Assembly (NCBI GenBank): GCA_025350145.1
Contig: JANXYH010000017.1
Span: forward strand, 1 to 64,000
Direction: 5' to 3'
DNA from: Burkholderiales bacterium
GTDB lineage: Bacteria; Pseudomonadota; Gammaproteobacteria; Burkholderiales; Burkholderiaceae_C
Length of the DNA: 64,000 nucleotides
Part shown: in pieces, positions 7,425 through 16,521 of the stretch
Layout: every line of letters starts with the position of its first letter
How positions within the stretch are numbered: the first letter of the stretch is position 1
The notes under the pieces: model-generated
What the model was told of the DNA's origin: nothing
Database searches by the model: none
What the model saw: only the letters and a program-made list of their open reading frames with translations
Program-made: the position numbers and the translations under genes

Positions 7425-8432
7425 ATGCCTGACTCCGCCACTATCGCCACTGCCCTGGCCCCGGTCGGCCTGGGCGCGATCCCGATTGCGCAGATGCGCC
7501 AGGTCTACCGCTGCGACGAGGTCTCGCGGCGTTTGACCAAGCTGCCGGCCAAGGACCATGAGCAGTTGCGCAGCACCTACGAGCGGATGCTGGAGAAGGG
7601 CCCCGAGCGATTTCAGGTGCGGCCCTCGGGCGTGCCTGCGATGGCCCATCTGTACGACGAGATGCCCAACTTCCACCCGGTGCTGGACGACCTGAAACGC
7701 CAGCTCGCGCTGTGCCAGGACGGCGGCGATCCACTGGAGATCACGCCGATGCTGCTGCTCGGCCCACCCGGTGTCGGCAAGACCCACTTCGCCCGCGAGG
7801 TGGCGCAATTGCTGGGCACCGGCATGGGCTTTGTCTCGATGAGCTCGCTCACCGCCGGCTGGGTGCTCTCGGGCGCCTCGTCGCAATGGAAGGGCGCGCG
7901 GCCGGGCAAGGTCTTTGACACCCTGGTCGAGGGCCAGTACGCCAACCCGGTGATGGTCATCGACGAGATCGACAAGGCCCGTGGTGAGCATGCCTACGAC
8001 CCGCTGGGCGCCCTCTACAGCCTGCTGGAGCATGACACCGCGATGGCCTTCATCGACGAGTTTGCGGAGGTTGCGCTGGACGCCAGCCAGGTGATCTGGA
8101 TCGCCACCGCCAACGACCAGCGGGCGATCCCTGAGCCGATCATCAACCGCGTCAATGTCTACGAGGTTCAGGCGCCAAACGCCGACGCCGCCCGGGCCAT
8201 CGCCCTGCGGCTGTACACCGGCATCCGCGCCCAGCATGGCTGGGGCCAGCGCTTTGCGCCCGCGCCCGGCGACGAGGTGCTGGAGCACATGGCCGGGCTG
8301 GCACCGCGCGAGATGCGCCGCGCCTGGATGACCGGCTTCGGCAATGCCAGGCTGGACGGGCGCGACGCAGTCGCCCTGCGCGATCTGCCCGAGACCCCCG
8401 GGCGGCGCAGCAGCATCGGCTTCGTGCAGTAG
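7425..8432 (+). CDS. AAA-family ATPase
   Basis: A 335-residue ATPase with Walker A GPPGVGKT near residue 113, Walker B VMVIDEID near 176, sensor-1-like IATAND, and an arginine-finger region IPEPIINRVNVYEV. The overall pattern resembles the AAA module of Lon-like proteins, but the Lon protease domain and N-terminal substrate domain are absent. ATG 7425 is preceded by GGGAGCG; earlier in-frame starts add only low-complexity sequence. Single-domain relatives are uncharacterised. It probably acts as a remodelling ATPase in the cytosol; partner unknown. Confidence 0.75.
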   Translation: MPDSATIATALAPVGLGAIPIAQMRQVYRCDEVSRRLTKLPAKDHEQLRSTYERMLEKGPERFQVRPSGVPAMAHLYDEMPNFHPVLDDLKRQLALCQDGGDPLEITPMLLLGPPGVGKTHFAREVAQLLGTGMGFVSMSSLTAGWVLSGASSQWKGARPGKVFDTLVEGQYANPVMVIDEIDKARGEHAYDPLGALYSLLEHDTAMAFIDEFAEVALDASQVIWIATANDQRAIPEPIINRVNVYEVQAPNADAARAIALRLYTGIRAQHGWGQRFAPAPGDEVLEHMAGLAPREMRRAWMTGFGNARLDGRDAVALRDLPETPGRRSSIGFVQ

Positions 8433-8465
8433 CGCGGCGCGGACAGCGCGCTGCCGACCCGTAAC

Positions 8466-9446
8466 ATGGGGCCGATGCCCGACCAGCCCGACCAGCCCGA
8501 CCAGCCCGCCGAGCCCGATACCGAGCCCGATACCGAGCCCGCAACCGAGCCCGAACGCCTGGTCGTCGCGATCTCGTCGCGGGCGCTGTTCGACTTCGAG
8601 GAAGAGAACCGGCTGTTCGAGGCTGGCGATGACCAGGCCTACATGCAACTGCAATTGCAAAGGCTGGCCGAACCGGCCCGGCCGGGCGTGGCGTTTTCCC
8701 TGGTCCGCAAGCTGCTGGCCTTCAACACCGCTGCGGCCGCCAGCGCCAGCGTCGAAGTCGTGATGCTGTCGCGCAACGACCCGGTGTCCGGGCTGCGCGT
8801 GTTCCGCTCTTGCAGCCACTACGGGTTGGGCATAGAGCGCGGTGTGTTCACCCGCGGCGCCTCACCCTGGCGCTATCTGCAGCCGCTGCGGGCCCAGCTC
8901 TTTCTGTCCGCCAACGAGGCCGATGTGCGCTCGGCGCTGGCCGCGGGCGTGCCTGCGGCGCGGGTCTTGCCCGCCGCCGCGCAGGCCTCGGCCGCGCACC
9001 CGCAGGAGCTGCGCATCGCCTTCGACGGCGACGCCGTGCTGTTCAGCGACCAGGCCGAGCGCGTCTACCAGCAGCAGGGCCTGGACGCCTTCCATCGCCA
9101 TGAGCAGCAGCGCCTGGCCACCCCCCTGCCCGCCGGGCCGATGAAACCGCTGCTGCGCGCCTTGCAGCGCCTGCAAAGCGCCGGCAGCGCGGGCACGATG
9201 CGGCTGCGCACCGCGCTGGTCACGGCGCGCAGTGCGCCGGCCCACGAGCGGGCGATCCGCACCCTGATGGACTGGCAGTTGCCCGTCGACGAGGCGATGT
9301 TTCTCGGCGGCCTGGCCAAGGGCGCATTCCTGCGCGAGTTCGAGCCCGACTTCTTCTTCGACGACCAGCTCCGCCAGATCGAGAGTGCGGCGGCCCATGT
9401 GCCGGCCGGGCATGTGGCCAGCGGGGTGGCCAATCAATCGGCTTGA
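8466..9446 (+). CDS. 5'-nucleotidase (PF06189 type) with Pro/Glu-rich leader
   Basis: A 326-residue protein related to cytosolic 5'-nucleotidases of the 5_nucleotid family (vertebrate NT5C1-like). Key blocks are ISSRALFDFEEE near the start of the domain, VEVVMLSRNDP, the catalytic-type LRIAFDGDAVLFSD, and FFFDDQ near the C-terminus. The first 30 residues are a Pro/Asp/Glu repeat built from 9- and 12-base DNA repeats and are probably disordered. ATG 8466 or 8475 could start it. The stop overlaps the end of the convergent regulator gene by 13 bases. Expected reaction: nucleoside 5'-monophosphate to nucleoside and phosphate. Confidence 0.75.
   Translation: MGPMPDQPDQPDQPAEPDTEPDTEPATEPERLVVAISSRALFDFEEENRLFEAGDDQAYMQLQLQRLAEPARPGVAFSLVRKLLAFNTAAAASASVEVVMLSRNDPVSGLRVFRSCSHYGLGIERGVFTRGASPWRYLQPLRAQLFLSANEADVRSALAAGVPAARVLPAAAQASAAHPQELRIAFDGDAVLFSDQAERVYQQQGLDAFHRHEQQRLATPLPAGPMKPLLRALQRLQSAGSAGTMRLRTALVTARSAPAHERAIRTLMDWQLPVDEAMFLGGLAKGAFLREFEPDFFFDDQLRQIESAAAHVPAGHVASGVANQSA
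8481..8552. repeat. 9-/12-bp coding tandem repeats
   Basis: GACCAGCCC occurs three times in a row (8481-8507), then GCCGAGCCC, then GATACCGAGCCC twice and GCAACCGAGCCC once. They encode the acidic Pro-rich leader of the 5'-nucleotidase. Units are multiples of three, so copy-number change would not shift the frame. Confidence 0.9.
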
Positions 9447-10135
9447 AAGCGCCGCAGGGTCGGCAGGTCCGGCACCCGAACGCCGCCATATTCGATCTGG
9501 ATCAGCCCGGCCGCCTGCAGTGCCTGAAGCGCCTCGTTGACCCGCTGGCGCGACAAGCCGACCAGGTAGGCCAGCTCCTGCTGGGTGATGCGCAGCAACT
9601 GGCCCACACCGGGGTAGAGCACCGGGTTGAAGAGTGCGCCCAGGCTGCCGGCGACGCGCCTGTCGGGGTCGGTCTGGCGGTCGAGTTCGCGCGCCGCGAT
9701 GAACTGCGACAGCCGCTCGTTGAGCTGGTTCATGACGAAGCGGTTGAACGGGATGCTGCGGTTGAGCAGTCGCGAAAACACCTCCACTGGCAGGCCGGCC
9801 ACGGTGCTGCGCCGCAGGGCTTCGATGTTGTAGCGGTAGACCTCGCGCTTGAGCAACGTGCCCTCGCCGAACCAGGCCCCGGGCGGGATACCGGTGTAGG
9901 TGATCTGCGCCCCCTCGCGGCTGACGTTGCTCATCTTCAGCAGGCCGTCGATCACGCCGAACCAATAGGTCGATGCCGCGCCGATCCGGCAGACCCGCTC
10001 ACTCGGCTCGGCGTTGCCCACTCTGAGCGCCTGCACCGCCTCGTGCCGGTCCGCCTCGTCCAGCACCGCCAGCCAGGGTATGCCCGCCAGTTCGGCCGGC
10101 GTTGGCGGCCGCGCCCGCTCGCGCAGGCTCGCCAT
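9434..10135 (-). CDS. Crp/Fnr-family transcriptional regulator
   Basis: About 233 residues with an N-terminal cyclic-nucleotide-binding-like domain (GIPPGAWFGEGTLL, the jelly-roll signature) and a C-terminal winged helix (ITQQELAYLVGLSRQRVNEALQALQ). The four-cysteine cluster of Fnr is absent, so it is probably not an oxygen sensor of that kind; the ligand may be an aromatic acid or its CoA ester. ATG 10133-10135 is preferred although no good ribosome-binding site is seen; GTG 10154-10156 is an alternative. It is divergent from the acyl-CoA synthetase/Liv operon and the shared spacer holds a CRP-like palindrome, which makes it the probable local regulator. Confidence 0.8.
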   Translation of the reverse strand: MASLRERARPPTPAELAGIPWLAVLDEADRHEAVQALRVGNAEPSERVCRIGAASTYWFGVIDGLLKMSNVSREGAQITYTGIPPGAWFGEGTLLKREVYRYNIEALRRSTVAGLPVEVFSRLLNRSIPFNRFVMNQLNERLSQFIAARELDRQTDPDRRVAGSLGALFNPVLYPGVGQLLRITQQELAYLVGLSRQRVNEALQALQAAGLIQIEYGGVRVPDLPTLRRFQAD

Positions 10136-10190
10136 GGTGCTGGAGGAGGCACTCACCTTCGGGTAACTCCGCTCGGGTCTGACCCTTGGA

Positions 10191-10208
10191 TTGTCGTTGC
10201 GCCGACAA
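10191..10208. promoter_or_regulatory. Candidate Crp/Fnr-type operator
   Basis: TTGTCG-TTGCGC-CGACAA: perfect 6-bp arms with a 6-base centre, the same geometry as CRP sites (TGTGA-N6-TCACA) but a different half-site. It lies in the 158-bp spacer between the divergent regulator gene and the transport operon, so it could control either or both. Confidence 0.6.
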
Positions 10209-10293
10209 CATGACGTCAAAGTCAACCCTAGCATAGCCCTTCAAATGCTGAGCCGCCCGCGCCTGGACGGACAGCACCCCCGAAAGCGGCCCT

Positions 10294-12240
10294 TTGCCCA
10301 CCACCTTCCCCCGCCTTTTGCTGGAGCACGCGCGCCAGCGGCCTGCTGCCCCGGCCATGCGCGAAAAGGAATTCGGCATCTGGCAGACCACCACTTGGGG
10401 CGCTTTGAGCCAACTCGTGCGGCAGCTGGCCTGCGGCCTGGCCGAGGCCGGCCTGCAGCGCGGCCAACACCTGGTGGTGATTGGCGAGAACCGCCCCCGG
10501 CTGTACGCCAGCATGCTCGCCGCCCAGGCGCTGGGCGCGGTGCCGGTGCCGCTGTACCAGGACTCGGCCGGCACCGAGATGGTCTTCCCGCTCAACAATG
10601 CCGAGGTCGCTTTTGCGGTGGTCGAGGATCAGGAGCAGGTCGACAAGTTGCTGGAGATTCGCGGCCAATGCCCGCTGCTGGCCCGGCTCTGGTACGACGA
10701 ACCGCGCGGCCTGCGCAACTACGCAGAACCCGGCCTGGCCAGCCTGCAGGCCCTGCTGGCCGCAGGCGCGGCCCGCGACCAACGTGAGCCAGGCTACTTT
10801 GAAGCCGAGGTCGCCAAAGGCCAGGCCGATGACGTCGCCGCGATGTTCTTCACCTCCGGCACCACCGGCAGCCCCAAAGGCGTGATCCACAGCCACGCCA
10901 CCCTGCTTGACCGGGCCGAAGCCGCGGCGCGCTTCGACAAGCTCACCCAGGCCGAAGAGTTGCTGGCCTACATGCCGCCGGCCTGGATCGGCCAGATCGG
11001 CTTCAGCTATGCCCAGTGGCTGGTCTGTGGCTATGTCGTCAACTGCCCGGAATCCCCGGCGACGGTGACCATCGACTTGAAGGAAGTCGGCCCGACCTAC
11101 TATTTCGCGCCGCCCCGCGTCTTTGAGGGCCTGCTCACCAGCGTGATGATCCGGATGGAAGACGCCGGCCGCCTCAAGAAATGGCTGTTCGACCGCTGCA
11201 TGGCCCTGGCCCGGCGGGTCGGTCCTGACCGCATGGATGGCAAAGCCGTCAGCCTGATCGACCGCTGCAAATGGCATCTGGGAGATTTGGCAATCTATGG
11301 CCCGCTGCGCAACAGCCTAGGCTTGTCCAGGGTTCGCGTCGCCTATACCGCGGGCGAGGCCATCGGACCCGACCTGTTCACTTTCTACCGGGCGATCGGC
11401 ATCAACCTGAAGCAGTTGTACGGTTCGACCGAAACTGCGGTATTTGTTTGCCTGCAACCCGACAACGCGGTGCGTGCCGACACCGTCGGCGTACCGATAG
11501 ACGGCGTTGAAATCAAGCTGAGCGACTCTGGCGAAATTCTCGTAAAATCTCCCGGCCTGCTCAAAGGCTATTACAAAAATCCGACCGCGACCGCCGAAGT
11601 GCTGGACAGCACCGGCTGGTACCACACCGGCGACGCCGGTTTCATCGACGCCAGCGGTCAACTCAAGATCATCGACCGTGCCAAGGATGTCGGCCGAATC
11701 CAGGGCGGCCCGCACGATGGTGCGATGTTTGCACCGAAGTATGTCGAGAACAAACTCAAGTTTTTTCCCCACATCAAGGAGGCGGTGGTCTTTGGCGACC
11801 AACGCGCGAGTGTCTGCGCGTTCATCAACATCGATGTCGAGGCGGTCGGCAACTGGGCCGAGCGGCGCAACCTGCCCTACGCCGGTTACACCGATCTGGC
11901 GCAAAAACCCGAGGTTTATGCACTGGTGCTGGATTGCATCGAGAAAGTCAATGCCGATCTCGCCACCGATACCCGACTGGCGGGCAGCCAGATCGGCCGC
12001 TTCTTGATTCTGCACAAGGAGCTTGATGCCGACGACGGCGAATTGACCCGAACCCGCAAGGTGCGGCGCGGGCCGATTGCCGAAAAATACGCGGTGTTGC
12101 TTGATGCGCTCTACCAGGGCAAGCGCACGCAATTCATCGAAACCGCTGTCAGGTTCGAGGATGGCCGCGCCGGATCCGTATCGGCAACCCTGACGATTGC
12201 CGACGCAAAAATTTACCCGGCGATGCCAAAGGCAGCCTGA
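10294..12240 (+). CDS. AMP-forming acyl-CoA synthetase
   Basis: A 648-residue ANL-family ligase that would activate a carboxylic acid to its CoA thioester via an acyl-AMP. It shows the P-loop FFTSGTTGSPKG near residues 186-197, the YGSTETAVF motif, GWYHTGDAGF, and IDRAKD. The size and the FPRLLLEHA/REKEFGIWQTTTW opening are like long-chain FadD-like proteins found next to Liv-type transporters in Burkholderiales. TTG 10294 is accepted because family members start with the same residues. It leads a six- or seven-gene operon and ends one base before the ATP-binding protein gene, so import and CoA activation are coupled. Substrate unknown; an aromatic or branched acid is plausible. Confidence 0.85.
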   Translation: MPTTFPRLLLEHARQRPAAPAMREKEFGIWQTTTWGALSQLVRQLACGLAEAGLQRGQHLVVIGENRPRLYASMLAAQALGAVPVPLYQDSAGTEMVFPLNNAEVAFAVVEDQEQVDKLLEIRGQCPLLARLWYDEPRGLRNYAEPGLASLQALLAAGAARDQREPGYFEAEVAKGQADDVAAMFFTSGTTGSPKGVIHSHATLLDRAEAAARFDKLTQAEELLAYMPPAWIGQIGFSYAQWLVCGYVVNCPESPATVTIDLKEVGPTYYFAPPRVFEGLLTSVMIRMEDAGRLKKWLFDRCMALARRVGPDRMDGKAVSLIDRCKWHLGDLAIYGPLRNSLGLSRVRVAYTAGEAIGPDLFTFYRAIGINLKQLYGSTETAVFVCLQPDNAVRADTVGVPIDGVEIKLSDSGEILVKSPGLLKGYYKNPTATAEVLDSTGWYHTGDAGFIDASGQLKIIDRAKDVGRIQGGPHDGAMFAPKYVENKLKFFPHIKEAVVFGDQRASVCAFINIDVEAVGNWAERRNLPYAGYTDLAQKPEVYALVLDCIEKVNADLATDTRLAGSQIGRFLILHKELDADDGELTRTRKVRRGPIAEKYAVLLDALYQGKRTQFIETAVRFEDGRAGSVSATLTIADAKIYPAMPKAA

Positions 12241-12241
12241 G

Positions 12242-13051
12242 ATGAAAGCGCCAGCCAGCCCGGAACGGTCCGACCAGGTGATCCTCGAGGTCAAGAACAT
12301 CTCGCTCGCCTTTGGCGGCGTGAAGGCACTCACCGACATCAGTTTCGACGTGCGTGAACATGAGGTTCGGGCCATCATCGGCCCGAACGGCGCCGGCAAG
12401 AGTTCGATGCTCAATTGCATCAACGGTGTCTACATACCGCAGCGCGGCACCATCAGTTTCCGTGGCCAGACTTTCAGCCACCTGAATTCACGCCAGGTCG
12501 CTGAAATGGGGGTGGCCCGCACCTTTCAGAATCTGGCGCTGTTCAAAGGCATGAGCGTGATCGACAACCTCATGACCGGGCGCAATCTGAAAATGCAGAC
12601 CAACCTCTTCCAGCAGGCATTTCGAATGCCCTTTGGCTGGGGCGCCGCCAACCGCGAAGAAGTCGCCCACCGCGAGTTTGTCGAGCACATCATCGATTTT
12701 CTCGAAATTCAGGCCTTTCGCAAGACCGCCGTCGGAAAACTGCCCTATGGCCTGCAAAAGCGGGTCGACCTGGGTCGAGCCCTGGCGATGGAGCCACAGG
12801 TCTTGCTGCTGGACGAACCGATGGCCGGCATGAATGTCGAAGAAAAGCAGGACATGTGCCGCTTCGTGCTCGAAGTCAATGCCGAATTTGGCACCACCAT
12901 CGTGCTCATCGAGCATGACATGGGGGTGGTCATGGACATATCCGATCGGGTGGTCGTGCTCGATTACGGCAAGAAGATTGGCGACGGCACCCCGGCCGAA
13001 GTCAGAAACAACCCCGAAGTGATCAGTGCCTACCTCGGCACCAGCCAATAG
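12242..13051 (+). CDS. Branched-chain-amino-acid-type ABC transporter, LivG-like ATPase
   Basis: A 269-residue ABC ATPase: Walker A GPNGAGKS near residue 47, signature region LPYGLQKRVDLG near 166, Walker B VLLLDEP near 187 and the LivG-type MAGMN that follows. The C-terminal VISAYLG tail is typical of the Liv family. ATG 12242 is preceded by AAAGG and sits one base after the previous stop. The signature LPYGLQKR departs from the classical LSGGQ, as is usual in LivG. It pairs with the LivF-like ATPase at the end of the set. Confidence 0.9.
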   Translation: MKAPASPERSDQVILEVKNISLAFGGVKALTDISFDVREHEVRAIIGPNGAGKSSMLNCINGVYIPQRGTISFRGQTFSHLNSRQVAEMGVARTFQNLALFKGMSVIDNLMTGRNLKMQTNLFQQAFRMPFGWGAANREEVAHREFVEHIIDFLEIQAFRKTAVGKLPYGLQKRVDLGRALAMEPQVLLLDEPMAGMNVEEKQDMCRFVLEVNAEFGTTIVLIEHDMGVVMDISDRVVVLDYGKKIGDGTPAEVRNNPEVISAYLGTSQ

Positions 13052-13063
13052 AAAGCCGGCGCC

Positions 13064-13993
13064 ATGGGATTCTTTCTGGAAACCTTGATCGGCGGCCTGA
13101 TGACCGGCATGCTGTATTCGCTGGTCGCGCTCGGCTTTGTGCTGATCTTCAAAGCGTCGGGTGTATTCAATTTTGCGCAGGGCGCGATGGTGCTGTTTGC
13201 GGCGCTGACGATGGCGCGCTTTTCGACCTGGATTCCACTCTGGACGGGCTGGTCGGGCAAACTGCTGATAAATATCCTGGCGTTCGGCGTGGCGATGCTG
13301 GTGATGGTGGCCGTGGCCTGGGTAGTCGAGCGCCTGGTGCTGAGCAAACTGGTCAACCAGGAGGGCATCACCTTGCTGATGGCCACCTTGGGCATCACCT
13401 ATTTTCTTGACGGCTTCGGCCAGACGGTATTCGGCTCGGACATCTACAAAATCGATGTGGGCCTGCCCAAGGAGCCGATGTTCCTCCTCGATCATATTTT
13501 CGAGGGCGGCATCCTGGTTAACCAAGAGGATTTGGCAGCGGCCCTGATCGCCGCCGCCCTGGTGGCCTTGCTGGCGGCGTTTTTCCAGTACACCAGCACC
13601 GGCAGGGCGCTGCGGGCGGTGGCCGACGACCACCAGGCGGCGCAATCCATCGGCATTCCCTTGAACCGCATTTGGGTCATCGTCTGGAGCGTTGCCGGGT
13701 TTGTCGCGTTGGTTGCCGGGGTGATCTGGGGGAGCAAGCTGGGGGTGCAGTTTTCGCTCTCGCTGGTGGCCTTGAAGGCACTGCCGGTGGTGATTCTGGG
13801 CGGATTGACCTCGGTCCCCGGCGCCATCATTGGCGGGCTCATCATCGGGGTCGGTGAGAAATTGTCCGAAGTGTTCATTGGCCCGTTCTTTGGCGGCGGC
13901 ATAGAAATCTGGTTTGCCTATGTCATGGCCCTGCTCTTCCTGCTGCTGCGGCCGCAAGGCCTGTACGGCGAAAAGATCATCGACCGCGTCTGA
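13064..13993 (+). CDS. LivH-like ABC transporter permease
   Basis: A 309-residue inner-membrane permease with about eight hydrophobic segments, beginning ETLIGGLMTGMLYSLVALGFVLIFKASGVFNFAQG, the standard LivH opening. The cytoplasmic coupling loop reads TGRALRAVADDHQAAQSIGIP, and a later GGLTSVPGAIIGGLIIG block is family-typical. It starts 12 bases after the ATPase gene and forms the channel with the LivM-like protein. Confidence 0.92.
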   Translation: MGFFLETLIGGLMTGMLYSLVALGFVLIFKASGVFNFAQGAMVLFAALTMARFSTWIPLWTGWSGKLLINILAFGVAMLVMVAVAWVVERLVLSKLVNQEGITLLMATLGITYFLDGFGQTVFGSDIYKIDVGLPKEPMFLLDHIFEGGILVNQEDLAAALIAAALVALLAAFFQYTSTGRALRAVADDHQAAQSIGIPLNRIWVIVWSVAGFVALVAGVIWGSKLGVQFSLSLVALKALPVVILGGLTSVPGAIIGGLIIGVGEKLSEVFIGPFFGGGIEIWFAYVMALLFLLLRPQGLYGEKIIDRV

Positions 13994-14010
13994 GTCCATC
14001 GGAAAATAGC

Positions 14011-15087
14011 ATGCTCTACCGTGAGAATGGTCAGTTCAAGACCAGCTACCAGGCCGACCAGCAGATCTTTCCGATCCGCCAGGACCGGATCGCCATGGGC
14101 TTGTTGCTGGGCTTTGCGTTTGTCGTCATGCCCTTGCTCGGTACCGAGTATTTGTTCCGCGCCATCCTCATTCCTTTTCTGATACTGGGGCTAGCCGCCT
14201 TGGGCTTGAACATCCTCGTCGGCTATTGCGGCCAGATTTCGCTGGGGACCGGTGCCTTCATGGCCGTGGGGGCTTATGCGGCCTACAACTTCCAGGTCCG
14301 CATTGAGGGTATGCCGGTGGTCCTCTCGATGCTCCTGGGCGGGGCCTGTGCGACGGTCGTCGGGGTGCTCTTCGGCATCCCCTCATTGCGCATCAAGGGC
14401 ATGTACCTGGCGGTCGCCACGCTGGCCGCGCAATTCTTCGTCGATTGGGCATTTCTGCGAATCAAGTGGTTCACCAATGATTCTGCGTCGGGCTCGGTCA
14501 GCGTCGCTAACCTGAGCGTGCTTGGCTTGCCGGTCGAAACCCCGGCCGCCAAGTACCTGTTCTGTCTGAGTTTTTTGGTCGGCTTTGCGGTATTGGCCAA
14601 AAACCTCGTGCGCAGCCACATCGGGCGCGAGTGGATGGCGATCCGCGACATGGATGTCGCGGCTGCCGTGATCGGCATTCGCCCGGTTTATGCCAAGCTC
14701 ACCGCGTTCGCTGTCAGTTCCTTTATCGTGGGCGTCGCCGGGGCCTTGTGGGGATTTGTCTACCTTGGCTCGTGGGAGCCCGCGGCATTCTCAATTGACC
14801 GCTCTTTCCAGTTGCTCTTCATGGTCATCATCGGCGGCCTGGGGTCGATCATGGGCAGTTTTTTTGGCGCCGCCTTCATCGTCCTCCTGCCAATCTTTCT
14901 GGACCAGTTGTTGCCGGCGTTTGGTGAGATGATTGGTTTGCACTTCGATACCGCGACGGTTGCCCATGTTGTGTTCATGATTTTCGGCTCGTTGATTGTC
15001 TTTTTCTTGATTGTTGAGCCACACGGGCTGGCGCGCCTGTGGGCCATTGCCAAAGAGAAATTGCGCTTGTGGCCCTTCCCGCACTGA
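14011..15087 (+). CDS. LivM-like ABC transporter permease
   Basis: A 358-residue permease. The LivM hallmarks are LGLNILVGYCGQISLGTGAFMAVGAYAAY, the coupling-loop text GREWMAIRDMDVAAAVIGI, and GGLGSIMGSFFGAAFI. The first 30 residues (YRENGQFKTSYQADQQIFPIRQDR) are a hydrophilic cytoplasmic extension shared by the subgroup linked to acyl-CoA synthetases. It is separated from the LivH-like gene by 17 bases. Confidence 0.92.
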   Translation: MLYRENGQFKTSYQADQQIFPIRQDRIAMGLLLGFAFVVMPLLGTEYLFRAILIPFLILGLAALGLNILVGYCGQISLGTGAFMAVGAYAAYNFQVRIEGMPVVLSMLLGGACATVVGVLFGIPSLRIKGMYLAVATLAAQFFVDWAFLRIKWFTNDSASGSVSVANLSVLGLPVETPAAKYLFCLSFLVGFAVLAKNLVRSHIGREWMAIRDMDVAAAVIGIRPVYAKLTAFAVSSFIVGVAGALWGFVYLGSWEPAAFSIDRSFQLLFMVIIGGLGSIMGSFFGAAFIVLLPIFLDQLLPAFGEMIGLHFDTATVAHVVFMIFGSLIVFFLIVEPHGLARLWAIAKEKLRLWPFPH

Positions 15088-15121
15088 ATGCGATGATTTT
15101 CCTCACCGTTTGGAGACAAAC

Positions 15122-16459
15122 ATGTCCTTGAAATCCCTGGCCCTGGTGGCTGCCCTGGTGGCTGCAACTTCCGCTGCCACCCTCACCGCCCCGGCCGCCT
15201 ATGCCCAAGCCAAGGAGCAGTTCTTTCCCCTGCTGCCCTACCGGACAGGCCCCTATGCACCCAACGGCGTGCCCTGGGCAAATGGCTTTGCCGATTATTT
15301 GAAACTGGTCAATGCGCAGGGCGGCATGAATGGCGTGAAGATCATTTTCGAGGAATGCGAAACCGGCTATGACACCGCCCGCGGGGTGGAATGTTATGAA
15401 CGCCTGAAGGGCAAGCATGGCGGCGCCACGATGTTCCAGCCGCTGTCCACCGGCATCACCTTTGCGCTGACCGAGAAGGCCCCCGGCGACAAGATTCCGC
15501 TGATCACCGCCGGTTATGGCCGAAGCGAGAGCCAGGACGGCGGCGTGTTCAAATGGAATTTCCCGCTGGTCGGCACCTACTGGGTTGCGGCCGATGTGCT
15601 GGTGCAGACCCTTGGCAAACGCGAGGGCGGGCTCGACAAACTCAAGGGGAAAAAGGTTGCGCTGGTCTACCACGACAGCCCCTACGGCAAGGAGCCGATT
15701 CCGCTGCTGGTCGAGCGCAGCAAGATGCACGGCTTTGACCTGCAATTGCTGCCGGTGACCGCGCCGGGGGTCGAGCAGAAATCCACCTGGTTGCAAATCC
15801 GCCAGAGCAAGCCCGACTACGTGATGCTCTGGGGCTGGGGCGTGATGAATTCCACCGCGCTGAAAGAGGCGGTTGCCACCGGCTATCCGCGCGACAAGAT
15901 GTACGGGGTTTGGTGGTCGGGCGCCGAGCCTGACGTCAAAGACGTGGCCGACGGCGCCAAGGGCTACAACGCCGTGACCATGCAGCACGGTGCCGAGCCC
16001 GGCGCCAAGGTGGTCAAGTCGATCCTGGAGCAGGTCCACGCCAAGGGCCAGGGCACCGGGCCGAAGGAAGAGGTCGGGCAGGTGCTGTACATGCGCGGCA
16101 TGATCTCGGCCATGCTCGCAGTCGAGGGCGTCAAGCGCGCCCAGGAGCGCTTCGGCAAGGGCAAGGTCATGACCGGCGAACAAACCCGCTGGGGCCTGGA
16201 GAACCTGGCGCTGGACCAGAAAAAGCTCGACGCGCTGGGCTTTGCCGGGGTGATGCGGCCAGTGTCTACGAGTTGTGTCGACCACCTCGGCGCCAACTGG
16301 GCCCGCATTCACACCTGGGACGGCGCCAAGTGGAACTTCAGCTCCGACTGGCTGCAGGCCGACGAGCAAATCATCAAGCCGATGGCCAGGGCAGCGGCCG
16401 ACAAGTACGCCGGCGAGAAGAAGCTGACCCGGCGCCCCCCCGAGGATTGCCAGTCCTGA
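15122..16459 (+). CDS. Periplasmic substrate-binding protein of the Liv-type transporter
   Basis: A 445-residue type I periplasmic binding protein. ATG 15122 follows GGAGACAA; the first 29 residues are a signal peptide (KSLALVAALVAATSAATLTAPAAYAQA). The mature part has the usual two-lobe pattern: NGVPWANGFADYLKLVNAQGGMNGVKI, EECETGYD, GVECYERLKG, and DYVMLWGWGVMNS. Longer than LivK (about 370 residues) and more like the binding proteins proposed for aromatic acids or amides. It delivers the ligand to the two permeases. The ligand cannot be read from the sequence. Confidence 0.88.
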   Translation: MSLKSLALVAALVAATSAATLTAPAAYAQAKEQFFPLLPYRTGPYAPNGVPWANGFADYLKLVNAQGGMNGVKIIFEECETGYDTARGVECYERLKGKHGGATMFQPLSTGITFALTEKAPGDKIPLITAGYGRSESQDGGVFKWNFPLVGTYWVAADVLVQTLGKREGGLDKLKGKKVALVYHDSPYGKEPIPLLVERSKMHGFDLQLLPVTAPGVEQKSTWLQIRQSKPDYVMLWGWGVMNSTALKEAVATGYPRDKMYGVWWSGAEPDVKDVADGAKGYNAVTMQHGAEPGAKVVKSILEQVHAKGQGTGPKEEVGQVLYMRGMISAMLAVEGVKRAQERFGKGKVMTGEQTRWGLENLALDQKKLDALGFAGVMRPVSTSCVDHLGANWARIHTWDGAKWNFSSDWLQADEQIIKPMARAAADKYAGEKKLTRRPPEDCQS

Positions 16460-16521
16460 TCCAGGCCTGACGGCGGCCTGCCCTTGCCACCGATCGCCCA
16501 CCGATCGCTCACCGAACAGCC

